A DNA stretch of 64,000 nt from Curtobacterium sp. 9128 (lineage in GTDB: Bacteria > Actinomycetota > Actinomycetes > Actinomycetales > Microbacteriaceae), in assembly GCF_007673775.1 (NCBI RefSeq), contig NZ_VEAF01000001.1:124001-188000 (forward strand), in the 5' to 3' direction. Shown here one piece after another: positions 1 through 8,248 of this stretch; the first letter of the stretch is position 1, and each line of letters begins with the position of its first letter. A model generated the notes under the pieces. The model was not told the DNA's origin. It worked only from the letters and a program-made list of their open reading frames with translations, and made no database searches. The position numbers and the translations under genes were made by a program.

Positions 1-313
1 TCGCACCCGCGACCGACGACTGCGAGCGCTCGAGCATGCGCGACGAGAAGCCACCAGACCGGGAGATCTCGGAGCTCGCGATCGCCGTGATGCCGTCGAC
101 CTTCTCCCCGAACTCGGGGGAGCGGGGGTCGAGGCGGGCGACCTCGTCGACGAACTCGCGCGCCTGCGCGGCGATCTGCGTCTGCCGGTCGGGGTCGACC
201 GGGACCATCCCGGGGGCGTCGTCCGGCTGCACCGTCTCGGCGGCTTCGGCTGGGCGCAGGACGAGGGCGTCCTGGTCGTCGGCGGGCTCCGGCGGGGCGA
301 GGGGTCCGGGCAT
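1..313 (-). CDS. TelA-family toxic anion resistance protein, N-terminal part (3' end outside window)
   Basis: Only the first 104 codons lie in the window, read from an ATG at 313 towards base 1. The acidic, proline-rich start (MPGPLAPPEPADDQDALVLR) leads into FVDEVARLDPRSPEFGEKVD and a SEISRSGGFSSRML stretch, the conserved N-terminal pattern of TelA/KlaA proteins. The family is cytoplasmic and linked to tellurite and cell-envelope stress resistance; its biochemistry is unclear. It is the last visible gene of a minus-strand operon with three TerD-family genes and a TerC-like membrane protein, which supports the call. A GAGAG Shine-Dalgarno-like stretch precedes the ATG. Confidence 0.8.
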   Translation of the reverse strand, partial: MPGPLAPPEPADDQDALVLRPAEAAETVQPDDAPGMVPVDPDRQTQIAAQAREFVDEVARLDPRSPEFGEKVDGITAIASSEISRSGGFSSRMLERSQSSVAGA

Positions 314-369
314 GGTCGGTCTGCTCTCGATCGTGTGGTGCGGTGTGTCGGGTGGTGGTGCGGTCGGGC

Positions 370-948
370 TCAGCCGAGCTGGACGCCGAAGTCCGTGGCG
401 ATGCCGGCGAGGCCCGTGGTGTAGCCCTGGCCGACCGCGCGGAACTTCCACTCTGCGCCGTTGCGGTAGATCTCGGAGAAGATCATCGCGGTCTCGGGTG
501 CGGCGTCCTCGGAGAGGTCGTACCGCACGATCTCGGTGCCGTCCTGGTCGAGCACGCGGGAGTACGCGCTGCGGACCTGGCCGAAGTTCTGCCGACGGGC
601 CTCGCCCTGGTCGATGGAGACCACGATGACGACGCGGTCCACGTCGGCAGGCAGGGACTGCAGGTCGATCTGGATCTGCTCGTCGTCGCCGTCGCCCTGG
701 CCGGTGCGGTTGTCGCCCATGTGCTCGACGGCGCCGTCGGTGCTCTTCGGCTGGTTGTAGAAGATGAAGTCCGCGTCGCTGCGGACCTTGCCGGAGGCGC
801 CGAGGAGGAGCGCCGACGCGTCGAGGTCGAACTGCTCGCCCGACGTGGTGCGCGGGTCCCAGCCGAGACCGACGGTCGCGACCGTGAGGCCGGGGCTCGT
901 CTTCGTGAGGGAGAGGTTGTTGCCCTTCGTGAGGGACAGTCCAGCCAT
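370..948 (-). CDS. TerD-family protein (first of three paralogs)
   Basis: Encodes 192 residues starting [20 protein letters not shown] at about residue 26 followed by [12 protein letters not shown] and, later, [14 protein letters not shown] are the calcium-binding and core beta-sandwich motifs of the TerD family (tellurite resistance and stress response, cytoplasmic). The ATG at 948 has AAAGGA a few bases upstream; the reading frame could extend to 1065, but that would overlap the preceding gene and add a non-TerD segment, so I use 948. It is very close to the 980-1561 paralog, implying duplication within the operon. Confidence 0.9.
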   Translation of the reverse strand: MAGLSLTKGNNLSLTKTSPGLTVATVGLGWDPRTTSGEQFDLDASALLLGASGKVRSDADFIFYNQPKSTDGAVEHMGDNRTGQGDGDDEQIQIDLQSLPADVDRVVIVVSIDQGEARRQNFGQVRSAYSRVLDQDGTEIVRYDLSEDAAPETAMIFSEIYRNGAEWKFRAVGQGYTTGLAGIATDFGVQLG

Positions 949-979
949 GATGAGTCCTTTCGTTGCGGGTGCGTCGGCG

Positions 980-1561
980 TCAGTCGAGGACGACGCCGTA
1001 GTCGGTGGCCACGCCGCGCAGCCCGGTGGCGTACCCCTGGCCGACGGCGCGGAACTTCCACTCACCGTCGTACCGGTAGATCTCCGAGAAGATCATCCCG
1101 GTCTCCGAGGCGGCGTCCTCGGTGAGGTCGTAGCGGACGACCTCGTTGCCGGTCTCGTCGTTGACGACGCGGCAGAACGCGCCGCGGACCTGGCCGAAGT
1201 TCTGGCGGCGGGCATCGGCCTGGTCGATCGTCACGACGATGACGACACGCTCGACGTCCGCAGCGAGGGCGTCGAGGTCGATGAGGATCTGCTCGTCGTC
1301 GCCGTCACCGTCGCCGGTGCGGTTGTCGCCCTGGTGCACGACGGCGCCGTCCACCGACCGGAGCTGGTTGTAGAAGATGAAGTCGTCGTTCGAGCGGACC
1401 CGACCGTTCGCGGCGACCAGGAGGGCCGAGGCGTCGAGGTCGAACTGCTCGCCGGCGGTCGTGCGCGGGTCCCAGCCGAGGCCGATCATCGCGCGACGGA
1501 GCGCCGGGTCCGTCTTCGTGAGGGAGAGGTTCGTGCCCTTGGAGAGCGAGAGCGAGGCCAT
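980..1561 (-). CDS. TerD-family protein (second paralog)
   Basis: Encodes 193 residues starting [14 protein letters not shown]. It has the same block order as its neighbour: [43 protein letters not shown], then a conserved tail with [22 protein letters not shown]. The aspartates in the DLD and DGDGDDE segments are the likely calcium ligands known for the family. GGAAGG sits upstream of the ATG at 1561. Thirty-one bases separate it from the downstream TerD gene and 14 from the upstream one, so the three are surely co-transcribed. Confidence 0.9.
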   Translation of the reverse strand: MASLSLSKGTNLSLTKTDPALRRAMIGLGWDPRTTAGEQFDLDASALLVAANGRVRSNDDFIFYNQLRSVDGAVVHQGDNRTGDGDGDDEQILIDLDALAADVERVVIVVTIDQADARRQNFGQVRGAFCRVVNDETGNEVVRYDLTEDAASETGMIFSEIYRYDGEWKFRAVGQGYATGLRGVATDYGVVLD

Positions 1562-1575
1562 GTGCTGCCTTCCGG

Positions 1576-2163
1576 TCAGAGCGCGGCGGTGGCCGGTGCG
1601 ACGAGGTCGGCGACGGTCCGTCCGTTGGCACGCTCGCCGATCGCGCTGAACGCCCAGCCGCTGCCGGCACGCGACACCTTCGCCATCACCATCGCGGTGT
1701 GGGTGCCGGACTCGGTGAGTTCGTACCGCACGACCTCCGGCGATCCGGGCGTCGAGTCGTCGATCACCCGGCAGAAGGCGTTCTGGACGCTGTCGAAGGT
1801 CTGCTGGCTGTAGCTGCTGATCACGAACACGATCTGCGTGACCGCGGCGTGCACGGCCCGCAGGTCGATCCGGATGGTCTCGTCGTCGCCCTCGCCGGCA
1901 CCGGTGAGGTTGTCGCCGGTGTGCTGTGCGGAGCCGTCCTTGCTGCGCAGCTGGTTGAACCAGACGTAGTCGACCGCCCGGCCCTCGGCGTCGAAGAAGA
2001 TCGCCGAGGCGTCGAGGTCGACGTCGGCCTGCTTCCGGCTGCCGAACAGGCCCCGCTTCGCCGCGACGGCGTCCCATCCGAGCCCGAGGCGGACCTGCGT
2101 CAGGTCGCTGCCGTCGTTCTTCTTCAGCGAGAGCGACTGACCCTTCTGGAGGCTGAGACCCAT
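1576..2163 (-). CDS. TerD-family protein, divergent (TerZ-like) paralog
   Basis: Encodes 195 residues starting MGLSLQKGQSLSLKKNDG. It keeps LGLGWD but has an insertion containing KRGLFGSRK before VDLDASAIFF, a feature of TerZ/TerF-like members rather than TerD/TerE. The C-terminal half (YELTESGTHTAMVMAKV) also differs from the two neighbours. Like the others it is expected to be a cytoplasmic calcium-binding protein of the tellurite/stress module. It follows the membrane gene by 45 bases and has AAAGGG before the ATG. The subfamily assignment is inferred from motifs only. Confidence 0.85.
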   Translation of the reverse strand: MGLSLQKGQSLSLKKNDGSDLTQVRLGLGWDAVAAKRGLFGSRKQADVDLDASAIFFDAEGRAVDYVWFNQLRSKDGSAQHTGDNLTGAGEGDDETIRIDLRAVHAAVTQIVFVISSYSQQTFDSVQNAFCRVIDDSTPGSPEVVRYELTESGTHTAMVMAKVSRAGSGWAFSAIGERANGRTVADLVAPATAAL

Positions 2164-2208
2164 TGCGTGCCCTTTCGTCGTGTCCGGTGGTGTGCTGTGC
2201 GGGTCCGG

Positions 2209-3336
2209 TCAGTTCCGGACGAGCGCGGGTGCCTCGGCGGTGGTCCCCGAGGCCTTGCGGCGGTTGCGGACCACCGAGGAGATGAACGCGGCGAGGATGA
2301 AGACCACGCCGATGAGGCCGGTGACGACCTCGTCCACCTCGGTGGTGATGGTGACGAGCAGGATGACCGCGAGTGCACCGATCGCCCAGTGCGCCCCGTG
2401 GTCGAGGTACTCGAACTCGTCGAGTGTGCCCTGTCGAACCAGGAAGACGGTGAGTGACCGCACGAACATCGCCCCGATCAGGCCGAGGCCGAGCGCGATG
2501 AGGATGGGGTCGGCGGTGATCGCGAACGCACCGATGACGCCGTCGAACGAGAACGACGCGTCGATGACCTCGAGGTAGAGGAAGAGCAGGAAGGCCGCAC
2601 GACCGGCGACGTGACCGACCCGGCGCTTCTTCGCGATGCGGTCCGCCTCGGCCACCATGCCGTCGGCGCTCGTCAGCGAGTCGCCCTCGTCCTCGGGGTC
2701 GTCGACGTCGAAGAGCCCGCCGAGGCCGGTGACCAGGAAGTAGGTCACGAGGCCGGCGATGCCGGAGATGAGCACGATCGCCTGGTGGTCGCCGGAGGTC
2801 ACGCCGAACACCGCCAGCAGGGCGAGCGCCACGATGACGTTGACCATGGGGAGCTTCCCGACGAACTGCAGCGGGCGTTCGACCCAGCGCAGCCAGGTGA
2901 TCTCGCGCTCCTCGAACATGAAGTCGAGGAAGATCATGAGCAGGAACATGCCGCCGAACGCCGCGATCTGCGGGTGCGCTTCGTGCAGGAGGTACGCGTA
3001 GGTCCCCGGGTCCTCGATGGAGCCCTTCTCGAGCGCCAGCTGGACCGCCTCGACCGGGTTGAGCTGCGCCGTCACCGACACGATCAGCAGCGGGAAGAGC
3101 ACGCGCATGCCGAACACGGCGATGACGATGCCGACGGTCAGGAACATCTTCTGCCAGAACGGGTTCATCCGCTCGAGGATGCGGGCGTTCACCACGGCGT
3201 TGTCGAAGCTGAGGCTGATCTCGAGGATGCCGAGGATCAGCGTGAGCACCACGGCGCTCCAACCCCCGTAGACGAGTGCGACCGCGAGGGCGAGGACGGT
3301 GATCACGAGGGACCAGCCGAAGGTCTTCAGGAACAA
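2209..3336 (-). CDS. DUF475 / TerC-like integral membrane protein
   Basis: Encodes 375 residues with about nine hydrophobic segments. ISLSFDNAVVNARIL near residue 40 and ASFSFDGVIGAFAIT near residue 260 are the paired acidic intramembrane motifs of TerC-related DUF475 proteins. Members sit with TerD proteins and TelA in tellurium/metal stress clusters, and TerC-type proteins have been tied to metal (manganese or calcium) handling. It is the first gene of the minus-strand operon running down to telA. The start is TTG at 3336 with GGAGA ten bases upstream. The substrate cannot be read from the sequence. Confidence 0.85.
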   Translation of the reverse strand: MFLKTFGWSLVITVLALAVALVYGGWSAVVLTLILGILEISLSFDNAVVNARILERMNPFWQKMFLTVGIVIAVFGMRVLFPLLIVSVTAQLNPVEAVQLALEKGSIEDPGTYAYLLHEAHPQIAAFGGMFLLMIFLDFMFEEREITWLRWVERPLQFVGKLPMVNVIVALALLAVFGVTSGDHQAIVLISGIAGLVTYFLVTGLGGLFDVDDPEDEGDSLTSADGMVAEADRIAKKRRVGHVAGRAAFLLFLYLEVIDASFSFDGVIGAFAITADPILIALGLGLIGAMFVRSLTVFLVRQGTLDEFEYLDHGAHWAIGALAVILLVTITTEVDEVVTGLIGVVFILAAFISSVVRNRRKASGTTAEAPALVRN

Positions 3337-3402
3337 GAGAGGTGGTCTCCAGGGTGTGGCGTTGCGGATGCTGTGGGTCGTCTCATCGAACGCCCCCGCT
3401 GC

Positions 3403-3408
3403 ATGCTA
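3403..3408 (-). promoter_or_regulatory. Candidate -10 box for the ter operon
   Basis: Read on the minus strand this is TAGCAT, 67 bases before the TTG start of the DUF475 gene, and it overlaps the stop codon of the upstream exonuclease gene. An inverted repeat GCATG-CTA-CATGC covers 3401-3413, so a regulator could bind here. No convincing -35 is visible. Confidence 0.3.
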
Positions 3409-4164
3409 CATGCTCGAGGAAGCCATCCGGTGGGGCCAGCTGCCGTCCGCGGTGAAGGACGGGTCGCGCTTGGCACGCATGTACTGCTGGAACGACGTTG
3501 CCTGGTCGGCGCACCAGGTCACCTGCTTGCGGTGGAGCTCCTCGGCGGACACGGCGAGGTCCTCCGGGTACCGCGCGGCGATGGCCTGCGCCACCCGTCC
3601 TGCGGCGATCGCGTCGGCACCGGCGTCGTGCGCGTCGGAGAGCGTGACCCCGTACAACTCGGCGGCGGCCTCGAGCGTGCGCTTGCCCTTGCGGTAGGTG
3701 TCGAGCGCCTTGTCGATGACGAGGGGGTCGACGACGTTGCCGATGACGGGGGAGGCGATCCCGTGGCGCTTCGCTTCGCGGTCGAGCAGGGTGAGGTCGT
3801 ACGGGGCGTTGTAGATCACGAGCGGGATGCCCCTGGCGAACACGGCCTCGATCGCGGCGACGATCTCGGCGACGACCTCACCGGCCGGGCGGCCCTCGGC
3901 CCGGGCACGTTCGGTGCTGATGCCGTGCACGGCCGATGCCTGCTCGGGGATCTCCACGCCGGGGTCGGCGAGCCAGGAGCCCTCGACGATGCTGCGCCCG
4001 GTCATGTCGATGAGGCCGACGTGCGCCGTGACGATCCGTGCCGTCTCGACGTCGATGCCGGTCGTCTCCAGGTCGAACACCCCGAGGGCGTGCCACCAGG
4101 GGCGCGTCGAGAGGTCCTGGGTGGGGGCGTCGACCTCGTCGACCTCGGCTGCGGAGTACGTCAC
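3406..4164 (-). CDS. DEDDh 3'-5' exonuclease (DNA polymerase III epsilon-like)
   Basis: Encodes 252 residues. The three exonuclease blocks are present: FDLETTGIDVETARIV (Exo I, metal-binding D and E), NAPYDLTLLDREA (Exo II), and LSDAHDAGADAIAAG (Exo III, with the HD that defines the DEDDh class). Proteins of this size in Microbacteriaceae are stand-alone exonucleases, not the replicative subunit. The start is GTG at 4164. It lies 44 bases upstream of the ter operon on the same strand and downstream of treS and its repeats. Exact substrate (DNA proofreading, RNA trimming or repair) is not determined. Confidence 0.9.
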   Translation of the reverse strand: MTYSAAEVDEVDAPTQDLSTRPWWHALGVFDLETTGIDVETARIVTAHVGLIDMTGRSIVEGSWLADPGVEIPEQASAVHGISTERARAEGRPAGEVVAEIVAAIEAVFARGIPLVIYNAPYDLTLLDREAKRHGIASPVIGNVVDPLVIDKALDTYRKGKRTLEAAAELYGVTLSDAHDAGADAIAAGRVAQAIAARYPEDLAVSAEELHRKQVTWCADQATSFQQYMRAKRDPSFTADGSWPHRMASSSM

Positions 4165-4200
4165 GCGACGAGGCTAACCGGCGGGACCGACACGCCCCGT

Positions 4201-4410
4201 CACGCGCCCGGCGCGGCTCCGACGTGCAGCCAGGTGAACGACTGCCGAGCCGGCCGGGTCACGCGCCCGACGCGGCTCCGACGTGCAGCCAGGTGAACGA
4301 CTGCCGACCCGGCTGGGTCACGCGCCCGGCGCGGCCCCGACGTGCAGCCAGGTGAACGACTGCCGAGCCGGCCGGGTCAGGCGCCCGGCGCGGCTCCGAC
4401 GTGCAGCCAG
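4201..4410. repeat. 59-bp tandem repeat derived from the treS 3' end
   Basis: Near-identical 59-bp units begin at 4201, 4260 and 4319, and a fourth, truncated copy at 4378 is the real C-terminal coding end of treS. Each unit, read on the minus strand, carries the coding tail QSFTWLHVGAAPGA plus stop and the bases just after it. Each unit can also fold a GC-rich stem-loop, with arms of the type GAGCCG...CGGCTC and CCGGG...CCCGG, that spans the stop codon. Thus three extra copies of gene tail plus terminator-like hairpin follow treS. The period is not a multiple of three. Confidence 0.9.
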
Positions 4411-6089
4411 TAGAACGACTGCGTCCCCAGCGTGAGCGTCACGTTCCCCTCGTCGTCGAACGACGGGAACGAGCTCCCACCGAACAGGTCGTACAGCGGT
4501 CGTCCCGCGTACTCCGGCGCCGACACCGTGACCGTCGTGGCGTTCACCGCGAACGAGAACACGCAGAGCACGTCCTCCGCCGACGCACCGAACTGCGTGC
4601 CGGTGCCCTCCCACGACCGGACGAAGGCCAGGACGCTGTCGTTGTCGGTCTGCTGGACCGCGAGGGACCCCATCCCGAACACGGGGTGCGCCTTCCGCAC
4701 GTGGATGACGTTCCGCACCCAGTGCAGCAGTGAGCGGGACTGGGCGAGCTGTGCCTCGACGTTGACCTGCGCGTAGTTGTAGACGAGCGACTGGACCACG
4801 GGCAGGTAGAGCTTGCCCGGGTCGGCGGTCGAGAACCCGGCGTTCCGGTCCGGCGTCCACTGCATCGGCGTGCGCGAGGAGTCCCGGTCCGGCAGCCAGA
4901 TGTTGTCGCCCATCCCGATCTCGTCGCCGTAGTAGAGGAACGGCGACCCGGGGAGCGAGAACAGCAGTGCGTGGATGAGCTCGAGCTCCGCGCGGGAGTT
5001 GTCGAGCAGGGGCGCGAGACGACGGCGGATGCCGATGTTCGACCGCATCCGCGGGTCGTAGCCGTACCAGCCGTACATGGCCTGCCGGTATTCCTCGCTC
5101 ACCATCTCGAGCGTCAGCTCGTCGTGGTTCCGGAGGAAGACACCCCACGCGGCCGAGGCGGGCACGTCGAGCGTCTCGGACAGGATCGCCTTGAGCTCGG
5201 AGGCGTGCTGCGCGCGGAGCGAGTAGAAGATGCGCGGCATCACCGGGAAGTCGAACGCCATGTGGCACTCGGGCTCCTCGTCGGTGCCGAAGAAGGCCGC
5301 GGTCTCCCGGGGCCACTGGTTCGCCTCGGCGAGCAGGACACGGCCGGGGTACTCGTCGTCGACCATCGCGCGGAGCTTCTTGATGAACTCGTGGGTCTCC
5401 GGCTCGCCCTCGCCGTTGCCGTCCTCGGACTGGAACAGGTAGGGGATCGCGTCGAGCCGCAGCCCGTCGACGCCCATGTCGAGCCAGTGCCGGACGACGT
5501 CGTACACGGCCTCGACGACCGCGGGGTTCTCGTAGTTGAGGTCGGGCTGGTGCGAGAAGAACCGGTGGAAGAAGAACTGCCGACGGACCGGGTCGAACGT
5601 CCAGTTCGACTCCTCGGTGTCGACGAAGATGATCCGGATGTTCGAGTAGTGCTCGTCGGTGTCGCGCCAGACGTAGAAGTCCCCGTACGGGCCGTCCGGG
5701 TCCTCGCGGGACTGCTGGAACCACTCGTGCTGGTCCGAGGTGTGGTTCAGCACCATGTCGATGACGATGCGCATGTTCCGCTCGTGCGACTTCGTGACGA
5801 GCTCGCGGAAGTCGTCGAGGGTGCCGAACTCGGGCAGGATCGCCTTGTAGTCGGCGATGTCGTACCCGCCGTCGCGCATCGGCGACTTGAAGAACGGCGG
5901 CAGCCAGAGCGCGTCGACACCGAGCCACTGCAGGTAGTCGAGCTTGCCGATCACCCCCTGCAGGTCCCCGATGCCGTCGCCGTTCGAGTCCACGAACGAG
6001 CGGATCATGCACTCGTAGAAGACCGAGCGTTTGTGCCACTGCGGGTCGAGCGTGAGTCCTGGCAGCTGGATCGGGGCTGTGAAGGTCAC
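4377..6089 (-). CDS. treS: Maltose alpha-D-glucosyltransferase / trehalose synthase
   Basis: Encodes 570 residues of a GH13 enzyme that interconverts maltose and trehalose. The TIM-barrel blocks are all visible: DALWLPPFFKSPMRDGGYDI, VLNHTSDQHEWF, GLRLDAIPYL (nucleophile D213), LLAEANQWP (acid/base E255) and LRNHDELTLEM (D323), then a C-terminal beta domain. The length is usual for TreS, and there is no fused maltokinase. The GTG start at 6089 is preceded by GAGGAG. Trehalose is a major compatible solute in actinobacteria. The last codons lie in the fourth unit of a 59-bp tandem repeat. Confidence 0.95.
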   Translation of the reverse strand: MTFTAPIQLPGLTLDPQWHKRSVFYECMIRSFVDSNGDGIGDLQGVIGKLDYLQWLGVDALWLPPFFKSPMRDGGYDIADYKAILPEFGTLDDFRELVTKSHERNMRIVIDMVLNHTSDQHEWFQQSREDPDGPYGDFYVWRDTDEHYSNIRIIFVDTEESNWTFDPVRRQFFFHRFFSHQPDLNYENPAVVEAVYDVVRHWLDMGVDGLRLDAIPYLFQSEDGNGEGEPETHEFIKKLRAMVDDEYPGRVLLAEANQWPRETAAFFGTDEEPECHMAFDFPVMPRIFYSLRAQHASELKAILSETLDVPASAAWGVFLRNHDELTLEMVSEEYRQAMYGWYGYDPRMRSNIGIRRRLAPLLDNSRAELELIHALLFSLPGSPFLYYGDEIGMGDNIWLPDRDSSRTPMQWTPDRNAGFSTADPGKLYLPVVQSLVYNYAQVNVEAQLAQSRSLLHWVRNVIHVRKAHPVFGMGSLAVQQTDNDSVLAFVRSWEGTGTQFGASAEDVLCVFSFAVNATTVTVSAPEYAGRPLYDLFGGSSFPSFDDEGNVTLTLGTQSFYWLHVGAAPGA

Positions 6090-6187
6090 CGTGCTCCTCG
6101 TCGTCGTCGACGGGCGTGACCGCCCGCCCCGGACACGATAGGCCGCCGTGCCCGAGCATGTTCCCCGGTGCGCCGGATCGCGTTCCC

Positions 6188-6193
6188 TAGACT
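6188..6193 (+). promoter_or_regulatory. -10 box TAGACT for the alpha/beta hydrolase gene
   Basis: TAGACT ends seven bases before ATG 6201, so the transcript should begin at the start codon (leaderless). Confidence 0.55.
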
Positions 6194-6200
6194 GGCGCGG

Positions 6201-7163
6201 ATGCGATCGCCCGTGCTCTCCCCGTACCAGTCACTGATGGCCTCCACGCCCGTCGTGCACCGCGCCGTCGAGGTCGACGGCCGCACGACCCACTACTGGG
6301 AGTACGGGCCAGCCGACGCCACCCAGACCGTCCTCGCGGTGCACGGCTTCCGCGGCGACCACCACGGCCTGGAGTCCATCGCGGCGCACCTGGTCGGCGT
6401 CCGGGTCGTCGTGCCGGACCTGCCCGGGTTCGGCATCTCCGACCCCCTCGCCGTCTCGGACGTCGACGGGTACGTCGCCTGGCTGCGCGGGTTCCACGCC
6501 GCGCTCGGCCTCGACCGCACGGCCGTGGTCCTCGGGCACTCCTTCGGCTCGATCGTGGTCGCCGCCGCCGTCGCCGCCGGTCTCGACACCCGGCTGCTCG
6601 TCCTGGTCAACCCGATCGCCGCGCCGGCCCTGCAGGGTCCGCGTGCCGTCGGGACCGGCATCGCGATCGCGTACTACCGCGCCGGCGCCGCCCTGCCGCG
6701 GCCGCTCGGCCTCGGCATCCTCCGCAACCGGGGGATCGTGCGCGCCATGAGCGTCGCGATGCTCAAGTCGAGGGACCCGGCGATGCGCCGCTGGGTGCAC
6801 GACCAGCACGACCGGTACTTCTCGGCGTTCGCGAACCGCACGAGCGTGCTCGAGGCGTTCCGGACGTCCGTCACGCACGACGTGTCCGAGTACGCCGACG
6901 CGATCCGCGTTCCGGTGCTCATGATCGCGGCGGAGCGGGACGACATCACCGCCGTCCCGGAGCAGCGCGCGCTCGCGGCGCGGCTGGCGGACGCCGAGCT
7001 CGTCGTCGTCCCGGACGTCGGGCACCTGGTGCACTACGAGACGCCGGCCGCCGCGGCCAGCGCGACCCTGCGCCGGATGGCCGACCCCCTGCCCAAGCCG
7101 GCGCGCGCCGCCAAGCCGGGCCGGGCCTCCAGGCCGAGCCGAGGCGAGGAGCGCACGTCGTGA
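6201..7163 (+). CDS. Alpha/beta-fold hydrolase
   Basis: Encodes 320 residues. VLAVHGFRGDHHG is the oxyanion-hole HG motif, VLGHSFGSIV the nucleophile elbow (GHSFG serine), AERDDIT carries the acid and DVGHLVHYE the catalytic histidine. The substrate is unknown. A GTG at 6168 would lengthen it by 11 residues, but the -10 box TAGACT at 6188 lies between that codon and ATG 6201, so 6201 is preferred. The gene overlaps the following glycosyltransferase by four bases (GTGA), so the two are translationally coupled. The proline/lysine-rich tail has no visible domain. Confidence 0.85.
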   Translation: MRSPVLSPYQSLMASTPVVHRAVEVDGRTTHYWEYGPADATQTVLAVHGFRGDHHGLESIAAHLVGVRVVVPDLPGFGISDPLAVSDVDGYVAWLRGFHAALGLDRTAVVLGHSFGSIVVAAAVAAGLDTRLLVLVNPIAAPALQGPRAVGTGIAIAYYRAGAALPRPLGLGILRNRGIVRAMSVAMLKSRDPAMRRWVHDQHDRYFSAFANRTSVLEAFRTSVTHDVSEYADAIRVPVLMIAAERDDITAVPEQRALAARLADAELVVVPDVGHLVHYETPAAAASATLRRMADPLPKPARAAKPGRASRPSRGEERTS

Positions 7164-8239
7164 GCCGTCTGCGCATCGGGATCGACTGCCGCTACGTGCG
7201 GATCGGGCGGCACGACGGGATCAGCCGGTTCACCGCCGGTGTGGTCGCCCACCTGCCCGACCGGCACGACTACACGCTGCTCGTCTCCGACGAGCGGCAG
7301 CTCGCGTCGCTGCCCGAGGGCCTGCCGTGGGTGCGCATCCCGGCGCCCACGGACGCCGGCGAGCCGTTCGTCGCCCGACACGTGAACCGCCTCGGCCTCG
7401 ACGCGGTCTTCTCGCCCATGCAGACGATGGGATCCCGGGGGCGGCGGTACGCCCTCGTGCTCACGCTGCACGACCTCATCTACTACCGGAACCGGACGCC
7501 CCCGCGGGAGTTCTCCTGGCCGATCCGGCTGGGCTGGCGGGCCTTCCACCTGTCCTGGGCGCCGCAGCGGCTGCTGCTGAACGGCGCGGACGGCGTGGTG
7601 ACGGTCTCGGAGACGACGGCCGGCCTCATCGCCGCGCACCACCTGACGAAGCGTCCCGTCACGGTCGCCCACAACGCGGCCGACCCGGCGCCGCGGCGCG
7701 CGAGCGACGGCGAGCGGACGAAGACCCTGGTCTACATGGGCTCGTTCATGCCGTACAAGAACGTCGAGACGCTCGTCGCGGCACTGCCGCTGCTCGGTGC
7801 GGACTGGACGCTGCACTGCATGTCGTCGGTCTCGGCCGCGGACCGTGCGCGGCTGTCCGGACTCGCCGGCGAGGGCGCGGTGGTGTTCCACGACGGTGCC
7901 TCGGACGCGGAGTACCTGGACACCCTCCGGTCGGCCACCGCCCTCGTGACGGCGTCGTACGACGAGGGCTTCGGCATCCCGCTCGTCGAGGCGATGGGCG
8001 TCGGCACCCCGGTCGCGGTCAGCGACATCCCGATCTTCCGGGAGATCGGCGGGGACGCCGCGGAGTACTTCGACCCGGCGTCGCCGTCAGCGGTCGCGGC
8101 GGCCGTCCGCCGACTGGAGGCGCGGTGGGACGCCGCCTCGGAGGCGTCGGTCGTGCGCGCGGCCCGGTTCCGGTGGGTGGACTCGGCTGAGCAGGTCGTC
8201 CGCGCGGTCGAGCGGGCCGTGGAGGCGCGGCGCGGCTGA
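7160..8239 (+). CDS. Glycosyltransferase family 4 (GT-B) protein
   Basis: Encodes 359 residues. GIDCRYVRIGRHDGISRF at the start and the C-terminal YDEGFGIPLVEAMGVGTPVAVSD (the EX7E nucleotide-sugar site) identify a GT1/GT4-type retaining glycosyltransferase. VYMGSFMPYKNVETLV marks the junction of the two Rossmann-like domains. It probably transfers a hexose from a nucleotide sugar to a lipid or polysaccharide at the cytoplasmic face of the membrane; donor and acceptor are not evident. GTG overlaps the stop of the hydrolase gene, suggesting a joint role. It converges on 8249-9004. Confidence 0.85.
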   Translation: MSRLRIGIDCRYVRIGRHDGISRFTAGVVAHLPDRHDYTLLVSDERQLASLPEGLPWVRIPAPTDAGEPFVARHVNRLGLDAVFSPMQTMGSRGRRYALVLTLHDLIYYRNRTPPREFSWPIRLGWRAFHLSWAPQRLLLNGADGVVTVSETTAGLIAAHHLTKRPVTVAHNAADPAPRRASDGERTKTLVYMGSFMPYKNVETLVAALPLLGADWTLHCMSSVSAADRARLSGLAGEGAVVFHDGASDAEYLDTLRSATALVTASYDEGFGIPLVEAMGVGTPVAVSDIPIFREIGGDAAEYFDPASPSAVAAAVRRLEARWDAASEASVVRAARFRWVDSAEQVVRAVERAVEARRG

Positions 8240-8248
8240 GCGGGGCGG

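Noticed and set aside
343-1125. Plus-strand frames over the TerD genes
   Set aside because: They are antisense shadows of strongly conserved TerD sequences.
4318-6159. A 613-codon shifted frame over treS ending in a copy of the TreS tail
   Set aside because: The match of the tail results from the 59-bp repeat falling in another frame. The body of the frame has no GH13 motifs.
6168-6200. GTG 6168 as start of the alpha/beta hydrolase
   Set aside because: The -10 box TAGACT at 6188 lies inside the extension, and ATG 6201 has the leaderless spacing.
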